A stretch of 64,000 nt of DNA from Tenodera sinensis (GCA_030765045.1 CM060964.1:272449888-272513887), one strand, 5' to 3'. Positions 1-11,376 are shown, counted from the first letter of the stretch. The notes: generated from the letters alone by a model not told the origin. Numbers and translations are program-made.

Positions 1-103
1 TTAGTAATTGTATGTTTTCTTCCATTGCAGCCTCGGGTAACAAACAAGAGTAGGTATCAATTATACACATTTGAAGCTATTAACAATGAAGCAATATAAT
101 CCA

Positions 104-187
104 CTAATATCACAATAATATAGAGACCAACAGCTCCACTTAAGTGATTAAGTGAAGTTGTTGGTCTATATATTATTGTTATATTAG
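104..187. repeat. Foldback (near-perfect hairpin) element
   Basis: Positions 104-143 and 148-187 are reverse complements over 40 bp with four mismatches and a 4-nt loop (gtga). The RNA from either strand would fold into one long hairpin. It may be a small foldback transposon remnant or a hairpin-RNA source. No protein is encoded. Confidence 0.8.
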
Positions 188-295
188 GTACCTAGTGGAG
201 GAGTGGCAATATTGCTGGAAGAGAACAAGAGATGCAAGTGTAGCGGAGGTGAAATACGTCATAGCATCAGCAGCAGATGTGAAAAGTAGATGTGA

Positions 296-508
296 ATGTC
301 GCCGTCCAAAAATTTACGAACAGATATACTCTATTACATGTTGGATCACAACAAGGACATGCAGTGTAATGTGAATTTCAGCTGGACAAAGGAGCGATTT
401 ACAATGTTGAAGATGACGGGTTGTACTCCCCTGGCCGGGGCTTATACCAATGGACATTATGATGTTATAAAGGTCCTTATTTTACATGGTGTGTGTTCCA
501 CCATGTAA
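296..508 (+). CDS. Possible ankyrin-repeat exon (partial)
   Basis: A 70-residue open frame contains one stretch matching the ankyrin consensus: a GCTPL start, then NGHYDVIKVLILHG. Ankyrin repeats are protein-binding modules. A gt-containing donor-like site lies directly after the LILHG codons (near 488-492), which suggests a spliced exon rather than a complete gene. A pyrimidine-rich acceptor-like site ending in ag lies near base 30, but the intervening sequence is not continuously open. Only one repeat is visible and the window edge cuts the context. This could be a degenerate gene fragment. The repeat similarity is seen directly; the exon status is inferred. Confidence 0.35.
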   Translation: MSPSKNLRTDILYYMLDHNKDMQCNVNFSWTKERFTMLKMTGCTPLAGAYTNGHYDVIKVLILHGVCSTM

Positions 509-1212
509 AGTAACTAGTAGGTACAGAGTTATTTTGAAACTGAATTATTGGACCTATGGTTATCTTTTTTGTAACAGTTCTAGTCTCAGAATCATTCTAA
601 AATAATGGTTATATTCTCTACTTCTTTACCTGTAATATTTTGAGAAAATAGGTTATAGTTGGTGAAACTGGGTTAAGTTCTCTTGGGCTGATTGTATAGT
701 GTTAAGTTTAGTACATGGAATTAATCGTAAGTTACAATTAACGTTGGAAGTTTTGTTGTACAAACTATCTTGTTTTATAGGCCTTAACTGTAAGTTAAAT
801 TTAGCTCTTCAATGTTCACAAGTTAGGTCATGCTAATCAGAGTTTATAAAAAGGTTGAGCAAATATTTTTGCAGAAAAGAAATAAAAATAGCTTTTATGG
901 ATATAATGGTGAGTTATAGGCCGCCAGCTTAGAAAAGAATGTTGAGAGTGGAACTTAACGTTGCGGTGTGACGGGGTGCTTCCCCCACTCTTGCCACTCC
1001 CTTCATCACTGTCTCTTTGCTGCGTGCCAATCACCCATTTTCACTATCACTGCTATGCTCTCCACACTACGACTGATTTTCCCTCGTATTTATAATAATT
1101 CAGTCTTATTTCTGAACCTATATTATCATCTGGTCTGTGTACATGTTTATAGTTGAACGTATACCATTAGACACCCGTATACAACTGCTGAAATACATAT
1201 TCCTTATTAAAG
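509..1212. other. Noncoding AT-rich stretch
   Basis: Short open frames here lack recognisable domains and codon structure. I see no RNA gene or element boundary. Confidence 0.5.
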
Positions 1213-1864
1213 TTGAGGAGCGTTTTTTTCAAAATTCGATAGATGTACAAAATGCATTTCTGAGAAAAAATGTTTTTTTCTATTTATTGCCAACACTAAT
1301 TGGTTAGTACAGCAACTATATTAATCAGTCAATTCTCCTTCCTGACACTGTCTCACTGAATGTGAAAAGAAACAAATAACATAGTTTAACAGGTGCAAAT
1401 TTGGGGTTTGAAAATGCGGAGTTTTTTCAAAAGTCGATAGATGCTGATAAACTTTTCTGTGTGAGCGAGAAATTAAGACATGAAATTTCGTTATTTTTGC
1501 CATTTATTGTTTTTGTTGCTTTTTATTTAAGCATTTACTATATTTTTATTTATTTTCACCTATTTATAATACAAAATGCACTATACAACCAATACGTTAA
1601 TGTTTATAAGGATTATTTTATTCGGTATAAACTTGGAAACTAAGGACTGCTACATTCACAATAACAATATATTTTTATTTTATTTATATAACAAACATTG
1701 AATACTCACAAAGAAATTTCATACAATATGAATAAGTAACTTTCACCTTTATTAGTGCTTGTGCAGTCTGTACATGGTTCTTAGTTTGTTTCTCCTTTCC
1801 ACATCTGCCTCTGTCTTAATCTTCATCAGTCCCATTTTGCAGGTTGAGCATTTGTCAGTGTGTG

Positions 1865-2104
1865 TTGTTGTTGTAGTGTTTAACGCCCGCTTTTACTACG
1901 GCACCGCAGGCGGTGACACTGATGACACATAGAATGAAGATGGAGCACCGGTGGAATGAGATGGCGGGGGAAACCGGAGCACCCGGAGAAAACCCGCCCT
2001 GACGCCGCTTCGTCCACCACGAATACCACATGCGGGTCCCTGGGACCGAACCCGGGCCGCCTAGGTGGTAGGCGAGCGCGCTAACCGCTCGGCCACGGCG
2101 CCGC
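1865..2104 (-). mobile_element. tRNA-derived SINE, family S1
   Basis: On the minus strand the element starts with a tRNA-like head carrying box A (tggccgagcggtt) and box B (gggttcggtccc). A ~150-bp body follows, and a 3' end gcgggcgttaaacactac with a (caa)n tail. A cagtgtgtg TSD is seen at 1856-1864 and 2105-2113. Pol III promoter boxes are expected of this class. Further S1 copies lie at 8047, 35704, 41744 and 43697. Confidence 0.85.

Positions 2105-2156
<52 letters not shown>
2105..2156. repeat. (GT)n microsatellite
   Basis: About 25 GT dinucleotides directly abut the S1 SINE. Its first bases form the right TSD, so the SINE landed at the edge of a GT tract or the TSD expanded afterwards. 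Confidence 0.9.
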
Positions 2157-2159
<3 letters not shown>

Positions 2160-2727
2160 GTACGAAATTAAAATTGAGAAAGCTGTAAAATATGTTTTTA
2201 TATTTTGACAATGAGCAGACCGGTAGACTTCTTAATCTTCTTTCGTTGCAGAAGTTGGTCCACATTTTTCTGATATTAAGTTCCTAAGGTAAATATCCTC
2301 TCCCTGACTTTGCTCTTCCATAGTGGCTTTCTCTACACCTGTACTTCTTAACGTCTTACTTTATAGCAGCAGTAATGCCCTTCTGTAATATTCCTGTTTG
2401 TCACCTCCTCTGGTTCCTTTGGTGCATTCCCAGATAAGTGAAATTTTCTAGCCAGGAGAGATAATCTGACTTTTGACACCCCTGTGATTCCTTGGAAGCT
2501 TTAGTTTTAGGATTTCGTGGAGTGCACTCGAGACCATATGAACATGTAATTGCTGGAGTATGAGCTTTCCTTGACTTCCATTTTGATTTCCTTTCCTTGT
2601 TTTTGCAATTCCTACCTCCAGCGCATTCTACGGCTGGTACAGTTTCACAACCTGAGCTCCTGTCCATTGTGCATAGTACAGTGCAGTGTCTCAACTAAGA
2701 ATAAAAATGCCATGTAAGTATAACAAA

Positions 2728-2905
2728 GCTTGTAGAAGCACGTGCCTGCTGTGCAAGGGGTCCCGGGTTCGATTCCCGGCAGGGGAGTAGGAATTTTTCT
2801 CCAGCCAAGATTATTCTTCATCCTTCCCTGAGTCTGGAAGTAAGAATGAAAGTGTGAATGTGTGTGTGTGTGAATTCAACGCATAAAAACCCCCAAAGAT
2901 CAAAA
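2728..2905 (+). mobile_element. tRNA-derived SINE, family S3 (partial)
   Basis: A box B-like gggttcgattcccgg at 2764-2778 is followed by a body (aatttttctccagccaag, then gagtctggaa) shared with a second copy at 13605-13790. Box A is weak, so the head is decayed or truncated. Confidence 0.6.
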
Positions 2906-4225
2906 AACCCACTGTTAAACGAGTAACACCATTGCCAATAGGCAAGGTCGCCGATATGATCTCTGCAGTTAAAGGCGGGATATAAATGCAACAAAAAGCT
3001 TGCACAAATGAGTGTGAAATCCAAGCCCACAACCTGAGTTCGCAGTTATTTCCAACAAGCAGCAGTGTACAAAGCTTGCAGAAATGATTGAGAATTCCAA
3101 GAATCGCAACAGTGAGATGGCAGTCAATGCCAACATGCGTTTTATAGAATTCAGGTTGCTACACTTTGGATTATAAAATTGCATCTATCGACCTTTGCTT
3201 TAACTGAGCAAGTGCATCTATCGTTTTGAAAGACTGCTAATATTCCCTAGCTTCTACACAGGACAAGAATCGAATTTTGCAAAATCTGATTTAACAGAAC
3301 GATGCAGAAGGTGAAAGTTATGCCGATACCGTATATAACTCAATTTCGTAAAATTTTGCATCTATCGAGTTTTGAAGAAACGCTCCTCAATTGTAACCAG
3401 AATTTAACCAGAGGTAGTAAAGGGGTTGGGAGTAGGGGAAACATTGTTACTGTTTAACGTGTGCTTACGGGACGGAGAAGTTGCGTAGTAGAGGAAACGT
3501 TCTCCCTACTTCTGGTGCACGTGCGCAAAACAATATTCTTTTCTTCGTTGATCACCTATAATTTAATTTTAATTTTATTTAGAAACTGTACCTGTGATAT
3601 TTGTGTTTCCTTTTTCATGTAATACAAGGTAATAGTAGGTTACGGATTTATTTGCCATTGTAGGTTGTATGTTAAATATTTAATAGAGCAGTCATCAATA
3701 TTTTTATCTACTATATAAATGCACTACAAACTATGGTACATCAAATTAGAGTTATTTAGAGCTTGTATAAAACGTTGTGGCACTCTATATGAGCAAGAGA
3801 GAAGAGGTGAGAGTGGCGGGATACCAAGGAACTAGAGATGTTATCACAACTCGGAGACAGTCGCATGTACACACAATGCATTCTGCTTATCAGAACAGGT
3901 GGAGCACTGGATCCCCACTTCTGTTATTATTAAAGCAACAATTTTTAGTAGCGCATCGTGTTTAGCAGTGTCAGTTATGCCGTGAGTGTGTTCGCTCACA
4001 CCGAGGGGCATGAGTGTCGGCAGACTATTTTCCAGGGGAGGTGGGCACATGTTGGAAATTTGCAAGCATATAATATTAAATCATTATTTTATTGTCAAAA
4101 TTTATAATATGTGTTGTAGATAACCGTATTAATTTGTGCTAAACAAAAATTGTTCTTTACATCAAAATTAAAATAATGGTTTAATAGTCAGTAACTGGCT
4201 GCAGATTAAGTTCACCAACTTCCAA

Positions 4226-5338
4226 CAGTGGCGGCTCGCAGTCAAAATTTTAGGGTAGGCAAAGTGTAACAGTAACAACAAACAACAACAACAACAACAA
4301 TAATAATAATAATAAACCCGTTTATCCGAAATATAGGGGGCGAAGTCATTGCGGATAACGCAAACAATATATTGTTTGGTTGTTTAATAAGAGCAGAGTA
4401 AATGAGTGTGACTTGCGGACGAATTACCGCCAAAACTAAAATCACGAGTGTCGGCAAACTTTTTTCCAGGGGGGGGGGGGGCACATGTTGGAAATTTGCA
4501 ATCATATAATATTAAATCATTATTTTACTGTCAAAATGTATAGTATTTGTTGCAGATAACCGTATTAATTTGTGCTAAACAAAAGTTGTTCTTTACATCA
4601 AAATTAAAATAATAGTTTAAAAGTCAGTAACTGACTACACATTAAGTTCACCAACTTCCAAGAGGGGGGCCGTGGCCCCCCTTGCCCCCGTTTCGCTACG
4701 CCCATGACTAAAATAGATCAAGAAATTGAAAAATTGTCTGACTGCAGCTTTGTGTTAAATAGCTAAAACACTCCTCTTTTCATTGTCAGTGCGCCGCGAA
4801 AGCGAAATTTGTAATAGTTCACTAATTAAGTCGGTCATACTGGTATTACACAGAGTGATAACGACAGATTCAGATCTCTCAGATCTTCGTTCATGGAGTA
4901 TGGCTGTTCGGAAAATGTCGCATAAATTCGGATTTGGGCAGGCAAGTCTTCGGACTGCTGGCAGACGCGTCTACGCATGCTCGGAGTGCATATACAGACC
5001 GAATGTTTCCTTATCCCTGTTCAAGGGCCTCGTACTGAGGAAATGGGGCCGGGCAGGCAGAGGTTAAGCTAGCCTGCTCTCCACTACCCAGATTCCATGC
5101 GTATCATTTCTGCCGCGCGTTTCAAACACGCAGCGCAGTTTTGATGAATCGGAATTGAGATTAAAGGATTTGACCATGTGCTGGTCATTATAACCGAGAA
5201 AACTTTTCTTGAATTGCAATTTAGGGGAAAATGACGGTTCAAATTATAAAATGCAGAATCATAGTTAAACATTATTTGTTGATGTATTACGATAGGGTAG
5301 GCAATGCCTACTCTGCCTACCCTGAGGAGCCGCGCCTG
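4226..5338. mobile_element. Non-autonomous hAT element 'C' inside MITE A
   Basis: The termini are cagtggcggctcg on the left and, read inward from the right, caggcgcggctcc; both continue into agggtaggca. The flanking 8-bp TSD acttccaa is perfect (4218-4225 and 5339-5346). The cagtggcgg start is typical of hAT transposons. The 1.1-kb interior encodes no recognisable transposase and holds (caa)n and (taa)n tracts near 4277-4315 plus element B. Confidence 0.85.
4443..4706. mobile_element. hAT-type MITE 'B' inside element C
   Basis: This 264-bp copy of the A family is flanked by the perfect 8-bp TSD actaaaat (4435-4442 and 4707-4714). It matches 4013-4225 closely and ends with the G/C-rich block before cgctacgcccatg. 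A member of family A therefore sits within C, which sits within another member of family A. Confidence 0.85.
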
Positions 5339-5405
5339 ACTTCCAAGGGGGGCCGGGGCTCCCCCCCCCCCTCTTGCCACGTCTCGCGCCGCCCATGCCG
5401 AGAGG

Positions 5406-6176
5406 CTACCCATCGGTACTGAACGAAACAGTCCCATGCACACGGTAAGGTGATTAAGAATTGTGGCTTTAGTTATTATACAAGTGAGCTGGTCAGTGCT
5501 CTTGGGCTTCTTTGCTTCAGAAGTAGCGAACTTGTCACTACGTTTTACACAAGCTGTAACAAAGGTAATTTTATTTTCAGGTTTTGGATTACTTTAATTG
5601 CTCATCAGATGATGAAAATGAGTTACATCGTTCTCCAAGTATTTCACAAGAGAAATAATCCATTCTCACGACTCAGTGACAATTTAAAATACAATTTTGG
5701 TCACTATAGCTATGGTAGTTTAGCTTGTCTCTAGGACCATAAAACTGGAGGGTCACTCCCACCACGCCAGTAATGCGCAAGAGGTAGAACATATTTTGCG
5801 GGCAGAAACGTCGGAAGTCTATTCATCCTTGCTTCTTCAGTCTAGCACTGATTGGACAGAAGCAATCGAATTTTCTCCCACCTTCCCCATAACAACAGAC
5901 ACAGATGGGTGGGTATTCGCATCCCTTTCTTTAGTCCTGTGACGAGATAAACCAAAGAGGGTATAAGTTTGTGGAAGAACTAGAACAGAAGTTGTGCCCC
6001 CAGTTACAATACACAAAAAGAAATGGGAGAATCAGGGTGGGCTATGACAAGATAAGTTTCCTTCGTGACATTGTTGACTAATATTTATATGTATATGTGT
6101 TTTTGAAAGCATCATCTGCGGAAAAAGGGAGCAGTTTTACTGAGGTAAGCACTGATATAGTATACATTTTCCGCGA
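5406..6176. other. Unassigned sequence
   Basis: Only short open frames are present. None has a recognisable motif or start context. No structural repeat is obvious. Confidence 0.4.
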
Positions 6177-6505
6177 GTGGCCAGAACGTGCACGCCGAGG
6201 TTAACTGCACCAATTACCTCAAACAAAATGGAGGCCACTGACCATAGGAGCCAATATAACCCTTCTACCACCCTAAGTAATCACTTTAATGTAAGCAAAA
6301 GGAATACACAAATGAGTTATGCTTCAATAACACAAACTGCTCCCACTAAAGACCAAGCAATCATTATCAATGCATAAGAAGGTATCCCCATAAAGGACTA
6401 TGTACTAAGAGTAGGAAAGCTCACAGATCGCTCGAATATTCGTTATGTGTCACGAATATTGAAATCACGAGTATACATATTCCCATCATCAAAGGATATT
6501 ACGCA
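6177..6505 (+). pseudogene. LINE ORF1 (gag-like) fragment
   Basis: The translated stretch KDQAIIINA, stop, EGIPIKDYVLRVGKL...NIRYVSRI matches the conserved pre-knuckle RNA-binding region of insect Jockey/R1-group LINE ORF1 proteins. A natural start would be the ATG at 6228. One in-frame TAA at about 6375 interrupts it, and the CCHC knuckles are missing because the sequence breaks off at the piggyBac fragment. The similarity is recalled family knowledge, not a database hit. Confidence 0.55.
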
Positions 6506-7215
6506 AAGGATAGTACTTTCTTCGTTCCTCTGTAGTAGTCACATTGTCAAATCTCAGGCTGTTCAGAAGTATCTCAGAGTGCTTCGCCGACACTGGTGCC
6601 ACAAATATAGGATAACCAGACATGTCCTTTTCAAAGAGATATAACATATCTTCATGAGGTGATTTCAATGTTGATGTCATCATTAAAAGGCCTATGAGAG
6701 CTTTGATTTCAATTCTTTCAGTATCTCTATAATTGGATGGATTAGTTGTTGCCTGCAACTTTGCTCTTATTGCATTCAGTTTCACATTTGTGCGCAAAAC
6801 TATTTCGTCTAACATGTCATCAAGCAAATTCTCCCATATTTGAGATTTAGTGGGCTTTAGCCCCAAACTTCTATTTTTGGCTGTAAGTCCAGGCATTCCT
6901 CCTTTCAAAATGTTGTGCTAAGGTATTTTTGTTGCTCTAACAGGCTCTGAACAATCCCACTTGAAATTACTTTTGCCGTACAATTACCGTATTTGCTGTG
7001 AGGAATTATCCGTGATACAGGTCACATTAAGCGCTTCTTCCAATAATACGTTTTATTCACTAGTATCACTATCTGTTTCTCCGTTTTCATCTGCTATGAC
7101 AAAATCAGGATCAGCATCAGAATCATGAAAAATTACGTCGTCGTCCTCATCGTTCCCATTTTCCACGTCTCTTGTATCACCTAATAGCTCTTCAATCCAA
7201 GCAATCAACCGTGTT
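6489..7215 (-). pseudogene. piggyBac-type transposase, N-terminal fragment
   Basis: On the minus strand 7215-7045 encodes an acidic leader (NDEDDD, DSDADPDF, DSDTSE) ending in a stop. From 6908 a second frame of 139 residues carries the start of a DDE_Tnp_1_7-like domain: IWENLLDDMLDEIVLRTN, then RIEIKALIGLLMMTSTLK. PiggyBac transposases cut and paste at TTAA. This copy has a stop/frameshift between leader and domain and ends before the catalytic aspartates, so it is dead. No terminal repeats were located. Confidence 0.7.
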
Positions 7216-7365
7216 GTGCCAGGGCTGATTTTTCAGGTTGCAGGAATCTGATTCTTCGTTTATGCTGCTTGCGTCTCTCCTCAGTGATCCGTCCGGTTTG
7301 GCCGACGTACACCTTTCCACATTCACATGATGTACTGTTGGCTCTCGGAACCTTGAGTTCCGCGG
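7216..7365 (-). pseudogene. Penelope-like element, GIY-YIG segment (inverted part)
   Basis: Minus-strand translation gives SCECGKVYVGQTGR, then EERRKQHKRR and SALAQHG. This is the start of the GIY-YIG endonuclease found C-terminal to the RT of Penelope-like elements; the Cys pair, the YVG core and an arginine are visible. The matching downstream half lies at 7415-7640 on the opposite strand, so this copy carries an internal inversion. The left end abuts the piggyBac leader. Confidence 0.6.
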
Positions 7366-7414
7366 GGTATTTAACTGGTCATTTAATACTGTCGAACTTT
7401 CTTGGGAGCTGTAA

Positions 7415-7960
7415 AGAACATTACAGTATTGATAATCTACAGAGAATAAAGTTTGATGACACTTAAGTTCTTGAACACTCCGAGAAATACTTTGATCGAC
7501 TTATCAAGGAATCCATTGAAATCAAATTACATCCATCGAATTTTAACAGACTGGACGCAAACTAAGCATGGCTTGGGCACCAGCCATCAAACATACCATC
7601 ATAGACAATTCAAGCAGATTAGAACGGCTGACTGACAGTGCAGAAAAACTCTATCCAAGGATGCCCACCCCACCTTAAGCAAGTGGCCAATCACTGGACT
7701 CTCCACTCTCATTGCCCAAGACCTACCTGACTCCCACCTTGTTTGTGTATATATACCGGCATGCTTTTTACCCTGGCCTTTGTTCCTGATGCTCACCTTG
7801 TTTGTGTGTATATACCAGCATATTTTAGCCTGGCATTTGTTCCTGATGAAGACCATGCAGAATCAAATGGTCGAAAGCTTGAGTTTTATAAATTTGACGC
7901 GGCTGATCACCCAAGATCAATTATTATTTTAGAGATATGTTACCAGCAATTTCTTTGCCA
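7415..7960 (+). pseudogene. Penelope-like element, endonuclease C-terminus and 3' end
   Basis: The plus strand reads IKFDDTKVLEHSEKYFDRL and then IKESIEIKLHPSNFNRLDA, the expected continuation after the GIY-YIG start on the minus strand at 7216-7365. A non-coding 3' tail follows to about 7960, including a ~55-bp imperfect tandem duplication at 7738-7848 (shared cttgtttgtgt and tttgttcctgatg). There are frameshifts after the LDA codons. Confidence 0.6.
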
Positions 7961-8046
7961 CCACAACCCATTTTAACTCGGCGAGGAACTTGGTTGAAGG
8001 CAGCATTGTACTACTGTGAATCCTACATGGAAGTCTGTGAAGCAAT

Positions 8047-8284
8047 GTGTGTGTAGTGCTTAACGCCCGCTTTAACTACATACGCAGGTGGTGACACTGA
8101 TGATACTTGGAATGAAGATGGAGCACCGGCGGAATGAGATGACAGGGGAAACCAGAGAACCCGGAGGAAACCCACCCCAGCGCCGCTTCGTCCACCACGA
8201 ATCCCACATGCGGTCGTCTGGGATCGTACCCGGGCCACTTTGGTGAGAAGCGAATGGTCTAAACATTCGCCTACGGCGCGGTCC
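8047..8284 (-). mobile_element. tRNA-derived SINE, family S1 (diverged copy)
   Basis: This has the same body and taacgcccgc end as the copy at 1865-2104, but a more mutated tRNA-like head. Its 5' end (8271-8284) supplies the stop codon of the adjacent zinc-finger open frame. Confidence 0.75.
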
Positions 8285-9357
8285 CGTGATATAATATAAA
8301 CATTTGATGATGAAACGAGTACGTCAATAAAGCTTGCAAAGTCGTTTTCGAAACCACTATAAGAAAACCTGTTGTCTGTAAAAGATGTTCACAAAAATGT
8401 TCCCAGTACAATAAAACGACTAGAATCGTCAAGTATCGAAATGCCCATTTGTCTCCAACTCGTATGCCTTCATGAATCAATTTATGTATTTTCAGATATG
8501 ATAACCGAGTAAAAGCCTTGTTACAAATGTTACACTTGTATGGCTTTATGCCTTCGTGAGTCAATTTGTGTATTTTCAAATCTGATAACTGGGTAAAAGC
8601 CTTGTTACAAATGTAACACTTGTGTGGCTTTATGCCTTCATGACTCAATTTGTGTATTTTCAAATCTGATAACTGAGTAAAAGCCTTGTTACAAATGTTA
8701 CACTTGTGTGGCTTTATGCCTTCATGAATCAAATTGTGTGTTTTCAGATATGATGGCTGAGTAAATGCCTTGTTACAAATGTTACACGGGTGTGGCTTTA
8801 TGCTTTCATGAATCAATTTGTGTTTTCTCAGAGATGATAACCGAGTAAAAGCCTTGTTACAAACGTTACACTTGTATGGCTTTATGCCTTCATGAATCAA
8901 GTTGTGTTTTTTCAAATCTGATAACTGAGTAAAAGCCTTGTTACAGGTGTTACACTTATGTGGTTTTATGCCTTCATGAATCAGTTTGTGCCCTTTCAGA
9001 TATGATAACTGAGTAAAAGCCTTGTTACAGGTGTTACACTTGTGTGGCTTTATACCTTTCTGAATCAAATTATGTCTCTTCAATTTTGATAACGCAGTAA
9101 AAGCCTTGTTACAAATGTTACACTTGTGTGCCTTTATGTGTTCAGTCATGATGACAATTTTCCCATCATAAGATATTTCTGAGCAAACTCTTGTTTCTAT
9201 TGAAGATATATTGCTAAGTACACTTTTCGCACTGGGACGTTTTCTATCACGTTCACATTCAGGACTATTCTTGTTCATTTTAAAGCTTATGTGACTTCCT
9301 AAGTGTTCATCGGAGAATGAAAATGCGGTATGACTGGAAACACCTTCTTTGTATAAA
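8271..9357 (-). CDS. C2H2 zinc-finger protein, exon with eight fingers
   Basis: The open frame encodes eight tandem 28-residue C2H2 fingers (about 9125-8456). The core is CNICNKAFT-x5-LK-x2-H-x3-H, and the linker is HEGIKPHK rather than the usual TGEKPY. Finger 1 has Gln in place of the second zinc histidine. Such proteins usually bind DNA in the nucleus. A strong acceptor-like site (ctttttcag on the minus strand, AG at 9358-9359) suggests that this is an internal or last exon starting at 9357. The ATG at 9375-9377 would then be intronic; an internal ATG (MNKNSPEC) is an alternative start. The ~60 residues after finger 8 look non-coding, and the stop lies in the S1 SINE. The helix residues are very alike among fingers, which suggests recent 84-bp expansion. 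Confidence 0.75.
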
Positions 9358-9377
9358 CTGAAAAAGCAAAATAACAC

Positions 9378-9944
9378 TGTCAGTAATTACTAGAGCACAG
9401 TGGTGAATAAACAACAATTAACAATAACAGCTCAATGGAGTTCTTTGGGAAAGAAACGTATAACAAATTATGATCTGAATATGTTAATGCCAAATAGGTT
9501 TAGACTTAATGACTAGTGCTGAATAAGGGAAAACAGCTCATACTGATAATTACATAAGCAACAAACATGTTAACGCGTTTCCTCATAAAGTTGCTGCTTT
9601 TAAGGGATAGGATAATGAACACACACCTTAATGAAGGATTTAACCAGAATATAAACACATCTACATTGCATTAATGAATTGTTTAACTCAGATTTTGTTT
9701 ATAAAAATAGAAAAATTGAATTACCAAAGGACTAAAGAATGTTTCTAACCTCAAGAAATCAAAAGAGGATTGTAATTTTGGACAGTTTACTTACCATCCT
9801 TGGCCTAGTAAAAATGTACAAGAATGTTCAAAGAACAAGAAATAATTTTGGTTGCACATAATAAATATAATATAAAAATTAGGTTAATGTTTGCTTAAAA
9901 AGCTAATAATTCAAATTATAAAAATCTCCACTTATCAATTTACC
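9378..9944. other. Probable intron or intergenic sequence
   Basis: AT-rich sequence upstream of the zinc-finger exon on the minus strand. It would be intron if the acceptor at 9358 is used. No coding frame is seen. Confidence 0.45.
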
Positions 9945-10080
9945 TGTTTGGATTGGAACAAGTGTACATTGGCAAAATTGAAGGTCATTTGGAGAGCAGA
10001 ATAAAGGAGCATTTTAGAAATGTTAAGCATAAACAGATGGATAAATCACCTGTAGGAGAATATTTTTTGTTCATTTGACC
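9945..10080 (+). pseudogene. GIY-YIG (Penelope-like) fragment
   Basis: Plus-strand translation gives QVYIGKIEGHLESRIKEHF, then RNVKHKQMDKSPVGEYF. This fits the GIY-YIG endonuclease of Penelope-like elements: a YIG core, the conserved Arg of SRIKEH and the KSxV segment. The frame is short and decays on both sides. A second, differently broken fragment of this class is at 7216-7960. Confidence 0.5.
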
Positions 10081-11376
10081 ATTAAGAAAATCCAGAGGGT
10101 CAAGTTATTAAAATAATGAAATGGGCCTATAGATTTAATGGTTTAGGAAATATATATTTATTTTGAAAAGGCACAATGTAAGGAACTTTGGAATTCTGCT
10201 GATTGATTCTACCAAGAAATTTGCTTTGCTTTCAGCAGTTGGTAATACAATAGGAAGAACCATGTCAGATAACATCATTTATTTCAACGCGCAATTGTAT
10301 TGCTTCATGGTCCATAGCTTCCTTTAGTATTTTCATCATTAAATAATGTTATCAACTGTGGGGAAAGATAAGAAAGGAAGCGAAAGATTGGAATACTTTT
10401 AGTGGAGATTAAAGAAGATTAATGAACAAAGTAAGGAACAAAATATCAGAAAGAGACAAAGGGACAAGGGGGAAGGAGGCAGAGGTACAAAGGTAAAGTT
10501 GGAAGAACTGAATAACAATGCAAAGGGCCAGGGTGTCTAGCATGCTGAGGAGCAGAGTGATATAAAAATCAGACAAATCTGTAAATTACTTAAGGAAAAC
10601 TAAAAGAATTATTTAATTGATAACCTGCAACTATCTGGTACACATAAATATTATGTACGAGTATGTTAACGGAGACATTTAAGCCATTAAAATATATTTA
10701 GTAAAACATACTCTTACAGAAACGGGTGAAAATCATCTAATAAAACTAAATGGGCCCATAGATTTATTGGTTTGGAAAATGTATTCATTTTGAAACATAA
10801 GGTCTGCATAATGAATTTTAAAATACCGATACATTGTGTCAACTAAATTGTTTTGCTTTCAATGGTTGGTAGTATGATAGGAGAGAATACATCACTTAGC
10901 ATCTGTAGCGATGGTGGCCAGAATGGCAGTCTACATTGATAATGAGATTAATGAATCATGAACGTTGGTCTATCTTTAATATTACAACTTACACCAAAGT
11001 CAAACTTGTGTCTAAATACTTGTTGATGCTTGAACAGTATATATGAATGTGAACTTAAAGGTAATATAGGAATAATGTATGTATCAGGATGTACATAACA
11101 CTTATGTACTTTTCTATTACGTTATGCAACTTTTGTGCAGAATTTATTGAAGCTCAGCGTATAGTGAAACTTAATTATTTATATAAAATACTTTATGATA
11201 TATAATAAAATGTAATTCTTAGTTGCTATTATATGGTATAAACTAAACTAAAAGTTTGGTAATTTTTGAGCTCCAGATACACACCATTACTATCTGCACC
11301 AGATTATTGTTGTTGGTTACACATGAAATTTAAATAAGTTTGTTAGCTGATCACTTTTGAGCTGGAGTTTGACATT
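10081..11376. other. Noncoding with a diverged duplication
   Basis: Segments near 10110-10290 and 10735-10905 resemble each other: tgggccyatagattta, ttgctttgctttca, and gttggtaatacaatagga against its counterpart. They are probably old copies of one repeat. No coding frame is seen. Confidence 0.45.

Larger units (their letters stand above)
1213..3390. repeat. Region bounded by ~40-bp imperfect inverted repeats
   Basis: Bases 1213-1255 and 3350-3390 are imperfect reverse complements that share ttgaggagcgttt and tcgatagatg. Related tcgatagatg motifs recur just inside, at about 1411-1443 and 3180-3226. The arrangement resembles an old DNA element with sub-terminal repeats, later filled by SINEs. 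I see no transposase frame and no clear TSD. Confidence 0.4.
4009..5397. mobile_element. hAT-type MITE 'A' (outer layer of a nest)
   Basis: The ends are catgagtgtcgg and (reverse complement) catgggcggcgcg. The 8-bp flanks are ccgagggg (4001-4008) and ccgagagg (5398-5405), as expected for the 8-bp TSDs of hAT elements. Its own sequence is 4009-4225 plus 5347-5397, about 268 bp. The middle is displaced by element C. Element B (4443-4706) is a second copy of the same family. Confidence 0.8.

Noticed and set aside
2401..2694. 97-residue Cys- and Lys-rich minus-strand frame
   Set aside because: The cysteine spacing matches no domain I know, and there is no start or splice context. It could be a decayed gene but cannot be supported.
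5450..5734. 94-residue plus-strand frame
   Set aside because: An acidic run (SSDDENE) appears in another frame, but no transposase or gene motif follows.
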